NCBI RefSeq assembly: GCF_016545825.1
Contig: NC_052613.1
Span: forward strand, 34,546,844 to 34,610,843
Origin: Eucalyptus grandis
Lineage: Eukaryota; Streptophyta; Magnoliopsida; Myrtales; Myrtaceae
DNA length: 64,000 bases
Direction: 5' to 3'
The notes under the pieces are model-generated. The model did not search any database, was not told the origin of the DNA, and saw only the letters and a list, made by a program, of their open reading frames with translations. The position numbers and the translations under genes were made by a program. Below, one piece after another: positions 59,337 to 64,000 of this stretch; positions within the stretch are counted from its first letter, which is position 1; each line of letters opens with the position of its first letter.

Positions 59337-60238
59337 GGACAAAGTACACCTCAAGTGCGAAAACTTGGTACGGAATGACACTTAAGTATCAAAAGTTAGG
59401 AAAGTAACACTTAAGTGCCCAAATCGAAGCAAAATGAATCATTGAAGTGCCACTCCAACCAAAATCTAGCCAAAATGCTGACATTGCAATTTTCCGGCGA
59501 AGTAAGTGCAAAAGACATCATTTTGCACGCTGACATGACTAGACAATACAAAAACGATGTTGTTTTGGTGCTGATGTGATAAAAAAATTAATATAAAAAT
59601 TAATTAAATTAAATTTATAACTAAATTTATTTAAAATATTTTTAAAAAAATTAAGAGAGAGAGAGAGAGAGAGGGGCAAGTGGCTGAGGGCTGAGCCTTT
59701 GCTACCGCCGCCTCGCCGCCGCCGTCGGAAGGGCTGGTGACCCTAACCGATTGGTGGCAAGGGCCACGACCCTCGCCCAGATCGGGGGCAAGGGCTCATG
59801 AGCCCTCGCGCCCGCCCGGTCGAGGTCGTCGGCCCTTGGCCAGGGCCTAGCGACCCTAGCCAACCCTCCCCGTCCGTCGCTAGCCCTTCTGGTGACGAAG
59901 GCGGGGAGGTGGCGACGAAGGCTCAACCCGCCGCCCGCCTTTTTTTTTTTTAATTTTTTTTTAAAAGTTTTAAATAAATTTAGTTTTAAATTTAGTTTCA
60001 TTAATTTTTATATTAATTTTTTTACTATGTCGGTGTGCAAAACGACGTCGTTTTGCACTTAATTTGCCGGAAAATCGTCATGTCGGCATTTTGATCGGAT
60101 TTTAGCTGGAATGATACTTAAGTAATCCATTTTGCTCTGATTTTGACACTTAAGTGTCATTTTTCTAATTTTTGGCATTTAAGTGTCCCTAAGTGCCCAT
60201 CCGTGCCAAATTTTGGCACTTAAGGTGTACTTTGTTCA
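59337..60238. mobile_element. Mutator-like TIR element C (best-preserved copy)
   Basis: 902 bp with ends GGACAAAGTACACC and, inverted, TGAACAAAGTACACC followed by TTAAGTGCCAAAA. The flanks are CTATAAATG (59328-59336) and CTATATATG (60239-60247), a 9-bp target duplication with one mismatch, typical of Mutator-like elements. The interior is AT-rich arms around a GC-rich core (59690-59940). There is no transposase, so it is non-autonomous. Confidence 0.85.
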
Positions 60239-60247
60239 CTATATATG

Positions 60248-60687
60248 TCATTTTCCCACCCAAAAAAAAAAAAAAAAAGAATACTATCTCGAGAAACACC
60301 TCCTTTTATCCACTCAATTCAATCTATCGGTGAGAACACTCAATCCTCACTGAAGTGCCCATATCTAAGGCCTAAAATTGTAGAATCACGCTATATAAAC
60401 CAATTCACTGATATCCAGAAAATATGACTTTAGGCACTCGACCTCACCACAATAATCTCACTTGAGCAAACAGAACCAGAAGGAAACGCGAATGAGCACA
60501 CCGACAGATCAAAGAATAAAAGCAATCGAGACAACCGTAGCTAATAATAATCCCCGAGCATTTCACAGTATTCACTGTTATGGGAGTTACGAAGAACAAA
60601 TAGGATTAAAAAATGAGGATCGAAATCAAATTCGAGGCAATAATCGAATCATTAGTCGGGGAAAAAAAGAAACCGATCAAAGTCTAC
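60248..60687 (-). other. Possible first intron of an unidentified gene
   Basis: On the minus strand, downstream of the GTAGAC donor at 60687-60682, the DNA is T-rich and frame-poor. It is cut by TIR element C at its far end. No acceptor can be assigned. Confidence 0.25.
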
Positions 60688-60790
60688 CTTCTGGAGAGCC
60701 GATGACAACCTGATGGCCAATGCCTTCAATCCCGCGAGCAGCGAGCTCGGGCTGATCGGCATAGAAACGATTGCAATATGAAGACACCAT
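60688..60790 (-). pseudogene. Possible first coding exon of a truncated gene
   Basis: The minus-strand ATG at 60790 opens 34 codons plus one base, with ordinary protein composition (Y-A-D-Q-P-E-L-A-A-R-G-I-E core). It ends at a GTAGAC donor candidate. A (CT)n tract lies just upstream, as often seen in plant 5' UTRs. No second exon is found before the TIR element at 60238, so at best it is a gene fragment. The family is not recognised. Confidence 0.3.
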
Positions 60791-60833
60791 TTCGGTCAAG
60801 AGGTTGTCTATACAGCTCTCTGAAGCCTCTCTC

Positions 60834-60839
<6 letters not shown>

Positions 60840-60885
<46 letters not shown>
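60840..60885 (+). repeat. (CT)n microsatellite
   Basis: About 23 CT units. On the minus strand this is a (GA)n tract just upstream of the possible exon at 60688-60790. Confidence 0.95.
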
Positions 60886-60887
<2 letters not shown>

Positions 60888-60990
60888 TCTCTCTGCGTGC
60901 TTGGAAAGACGAAGAGCTGAACATGATGAGTTCGTCTTCAACGGGGGTCAAGGATGGATTTATAAATTTTTCTTTATTCATTAACATTTT

Positions 60991-61913
60991 ACCAACATGA
61001 AATTAATGTTCACATGCTAAACCCTATTTCACTGTTCGACCCCCCAAAAAAAAACTACTTCACTGATTTAATGGAGACTTCGATCGATTGTAATTCAATA
61101 GTTCCTGAAATTTTTTTTTTTTTTTTTTTTGGTTCATTTAATCGCCCTTCGAAGAAACTCGCCATTTCAATGGAGAGAGACACGAAAATACCGATCGGAT
61201 TTCTCTTGTGCTACAAAATTAATAATCCAACTGAAATGTCCTCTGGTGACATTTATCATATTCATATACTACATACAATTAACGGATGTAGAATTTCCAG
61301 ATGTCACAATGTTCATGGCTTCTATCCAATGATTTTACCGATGTTTGACCTTGCCATCCGGTCGAATGTCAAGAATAAGTGGTCCGTCTTGGTCATAGAT
61401 ATGTTCATAGTTACGTGCGTATGATTAAGTATAAAATTAAATTAGGAAACCACAAATACTTTTGGCTATTGAGAGCGCTTTGAAAGTGGTTTTGCATAGG
61501 ACAGTCACCCATTCAGTCCTATCTGTCAATTTTCGTCGAAAATTGACGACATGGCAAGTCAATCATCACCGGCTGGCTTTCGTGATGATTGAATTAATAA
61601 CATCAAGGTTAGCCTGATAACTAGGTATAGTCCATTGACAAGATTCGATCCATGTGCATTAAGTTCTGATTTGTGATTTGAAAAGGGTTTCAGAGCATTC
61701 TTATTTATCCGAAATTGGGGCTTAGTTCAGTGCACAATTAATAGGACTCGATTCACCAAAAGAAGACACAATAAGAAGCGAATTTGATTGTTGTCCAAGA
61801 TATTATTAAGCTCTCACAATGCCACCTTTATTGAAGCAAACACTAACCAAACAAAACATGTAAATCCAGCAAGCATTTTGCTTCTTATTCTCTAAGGCAG
61901 TTTCATCCATGCT
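60991..61913. other. Right unit of the tandem duplication, non-coding part
   Basis: From about 61160 it is colinear in blocks with 56003-57269. A poly-T run lies at 61110-61131. The minus-strand AATAAA at 61832-61827, 82 nt past the peptide stop codon, may be the polyadenylation signal of the unit-2 gene. Confidence 0.55.
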
Positions 61914-62221
61914 TTAGCCCCCAATCGGCACGCAACCACAGTTGCATCGGCCGTCGTCACACTTGCTTCCGAGGCAATTGTTGCAATATTTAAGGCAATC
62001 TTCAGAAGTAAAGCATTGGCTTGACTTTATCTCTGTCAAATCTCTTGCTCCTGTCTCAAGCATCAAACCTATGTGTATACAAAGTTCAGCATGAAACTAT
62101 TTCCTTATCGTGATTGAAAAACTATAAAAACAAGAAGAGGCACGTTTCATGAGATAGGCTTACATGATGATAAGAGCACAAGGGTCACCAAAAAAGGCAA
62201 AGAGAGAGAAGCTCTTTCCAT
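61914..62221 (-). CDS. Defensin-like secreted 8-Cys peptide, unit 2
   Basis: Exons are 62221-62164 and 62068-61914 (70 aa). Donor (T/GTAAGC) and acceptor (ACATAG) are the same as in unit 1 and in the same phase. The signal peptide differs from unit 1 by one residue (A to P in the core). The mature part keeps all eight Cys at identical positions (38, 44, 48, 51, 56, 61, 63, 65) but differs at many positions between them (for example FTSED for GSSAE, LKY for FRW) and ends VPIGG instead of VAD. A conserved framework with variable loops is usual for secreted defensin-like peptides under diversifying selection; that selection is inferred, not measured. A TATA box lies 77 bp upstream. Confidence 0.85.
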
Positions 62222-62297
62222 TTCTTTTGTATGGATGCAGCTGATTCTTTCTAAAACTATATTACTTTGATTTCTTTATGACAGACTGCAGAGAGGG

Positions 62298-62305
62298 AAT
62301 TTATA
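62298..62305 (-). promoter_or_regulatory. TATA box of defensin-like gene, unit 2
   Basis: The minus strand reads TATAAATT, in the same context as 57648-57655. Confidence 0.65.
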
Positions 62306-62530
62306 TCTACATGACATTGATTATTTTGATTTAGCAAATCAAGAATGAAAATGGCATGTTAATGGTTCATTGCATATAAGGAATCACATCCCTCTACTTT
62401 TGGCAAGATATCTATTGATATCAATGCCCTAATAAGTGGATTTCTTTCCTTAATGGATGGTAATGATTGACGTGGGAGTAATTAATCGACATGACTGCGA
62501 ATGGGGAGATCATAGGTAGAGGGAGACTTG

Positions 62531-63247
62531 GAGTGTGTTTGGCAACTGGTCAAATAGTGTTAGATTCTATTCTTTTGTTCACCGGAGTAGGTTTGAAACA
62601 TAAATTCATTTGGTAACTTTTTTGTTTCCAAGAATAGATTTGCAAGTAGCATCGAGAATTTAAATAAAATAAAAAATTGATTCTTTATTCCCAAAAGCAA
62701 TTCCAGAATCAAGCCAACTGAAATTTTTTTGTTCTTTTCTCTTCTTCTTTCCTTCTTGTTTTACTTCCTTTTCTCTTCTCATTCCACTTCCACTGCCACT
62801 GCCATCGGCCATTGCCACCGTCGTCCATCGCTGCCACCAACGAGCCTTGCCCAGCCGCTAGTGAGGCTCAACCTCGCCGGGCCACCAAGGCAAGGCCGAC
62901 CTCGCGGTGGCCCGACAAGTTCAAGCCCTGTCAGTGACTAGGAGAGCTCGGCCGAGCCTCGCCAGGGGCCAACAACCCTTCGGCGAGGTTGTCAACCCTC
63001 ATCCGGCCGGTCGTCGGTTATCCCAAGGTCGGCACCGGCGATCGGGCGAGGAAAAAGATATAGAAAAGAAGAAAAAAAAAGTAATTAAATTATTAAAAAA
63101 TTAGAAAATAATGGTTTGGATTATAAATTTTGAGGACAGTGCCAAATGCCTTCAAATGCTTAGAATTTTTTTTTGGGAACATAATAAAAAATAATCATTT
63201 TTTATCAGAAATTATTCTCGGGAATAGAATGATTACCAAACGCACCC
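62531..63247. mobile_element. TIR element, 717 bp, in the unit-2 promoter flank
   Basis: The ends GAGTGTGTTTGGCAAC and, inverted, GGGTGCGTTTGGTAAT form a terminal inverted repeat. TTG flanks both sides (62528-62530 and 63248-63250). Unit 1 (about 57885-57900) is the empty site. The interior has a GC-rich core (62800-63050) and no transposase. The superfamily is not assigned. Confidence 0.75.
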
Positions 63248-63627
63248 TTGACATAGTCTTGCTAAAATCTTAGGTATCTATCACTAATCGATTGCCATGC
63301 AAATCATGAACCACAACAATCACCTTTCTCCATAACTAATGACAAGTAATCTAGTTAGCCATATAATTTCTACGGTTAATACCACCAAAAATTCCAAACC
63401 GTGGCAAAATTATCATAAACCAATTTTTTGACCACCAAAAACCCTAAATTGGTATATCTGTAACAAATATACCATAAACTAATTTTTAGTTATCAAAAAT
63501 CCCAAATCGGTACATTTGTAATAAATTTACCCTAATTTAGTTTATACTAAATTGGATTAATATCACGAAAAACCACAGCTCGATACAAATGTAACAAACA
63601 GAGGGTAAAAGCACAAACTGGTACACC
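63248..63627. other. End of the right duplication unit
   Basis: Colinear with about 57888-58275, including the start of the MITE module seen at 58015. It ends at the insertion of a hAT-like element after gtacacc. Confidence 0.65.
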
Positions 63628-64000
63628 TAGGGGTGAGCGGTTCCCGGTTCTTTACAGGTTCCGCTTGGAACCTGGATCTTACCCTCGGGTACAGGTTTAT
63701 CATTTTTTGGAATCTAGAACCTACCCGTCAGAACCAAGAACTTGGAACCTACCCTGTCACAGGTTCCGGGGTCGGTTCCAAGTTCCAATAGGTTCCAACA
63801 GGTTCTTTTTTTTTTTCTTTTTTAATTAAAGAAATGGAAATGAATGTAACAATAATAAACAAACTTGTCATTCTTTCATCAAAGAGAACACAACACAAAC
63901 AACAAACAGCATTTTAGAAGCAATAATAAACTTTTTACACTCATGAACAAAAGCTTATGGCCAACCTTATCAACCTGAATCCTGGCCCTTTCAGCAGCCT
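63628..64000. mobile_element. hAT-like element, left part (runs off the window)
   Basis: Starts TAGGGGTGAGCGGTTCCCGG, the same terminus as the element at 42695-43755, followed by ggttccaagttcc-type repeats. Unit 1 at about 58283 shows the empty site. The right end lies beyond the window. Confidence 0.7.

Noticed and set aside
1..64000. tRNA or rRNA genes
   Set aside because: Apart from the short tRNA-complementary primer sites of the retrotransposons, no cloverleaf-like or rRNA-like stretch was recognised by eye; a covariance-model scan would be needed to be sure.

Overview
The window is plant nuclear DNA, most likely from a woody eudicot. The evidence is a spliced leucine-rich-repeat receptor kinase gene of the MIK2-like type, Ty1/copia and Ty3/gypsy LTR retrotransposons with tRNA-Met primer sites, very long solo LTRs, short TIR elements and many SSRs. 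No rRNA, tRNA, CRISPR array or prokaryotic operon is visible. The species cannot be fixed from sequence alone; a rosid, perhaps Myrtales, is only a guess.

Left part (1-20563): a degenerate two-exon gene fragment (about 870-1702) is cut by a complete 10.75-kb copia element (1703-12456, TSD ACTCT). That element carries a 3.3-kb gypsy-type solo LTR in its leader. Next comes the only intact large gene, a minus-strand LRR receptor kinase (13079-16546, one intron). Beyond it lies its upstream DNA, broken by a Mutator-like TIR element, and then a paralogous LRR-kinase pseudogene (about 18384-20103) whose upstream DNA is also duplicated.

Middle (20564-41735): one TG...CA insertion contains a second copia copy (22109-38528, TSD ACAAA). 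That copy is itself interrupted by a 3.15-kb solo LTR (23843-26994, TSD AAAAG) and by an antisense Ty3/gypsy element (27775-33800, TSD ATTAC). The right end of the gypsy element is an inverted repeat of its U5 end instead of a normal 5' LTR. This is a three-level nest, and paralogous empty sites date most of the layers relative to one another.

Right part: a second copy of the gene fragment (about 42495-44178) holds a hAT-like element and is truncated by an antisense, decayed third copia (44179-51513). The 3' LTR of that copia contains another 3.2-kb solo LTR (44435-47642, TSD AACAT). A truncated solo-LTR relative follows (51953 to about 54110).

The right end (56003-64000) is a tandem duplication. 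Each unit carries a small two-exon, minus-strand gene for a secreted eight-cysteine defensin-like peptide (57270-57572 and 61914-62221). Both genes have conserved TATA boxes and splice sites, and both are too short and too split for ordinary ORF calling. Only these two peptide genes and the receptor kinase look functional; nearly all other coding sequence is decayed transposon.
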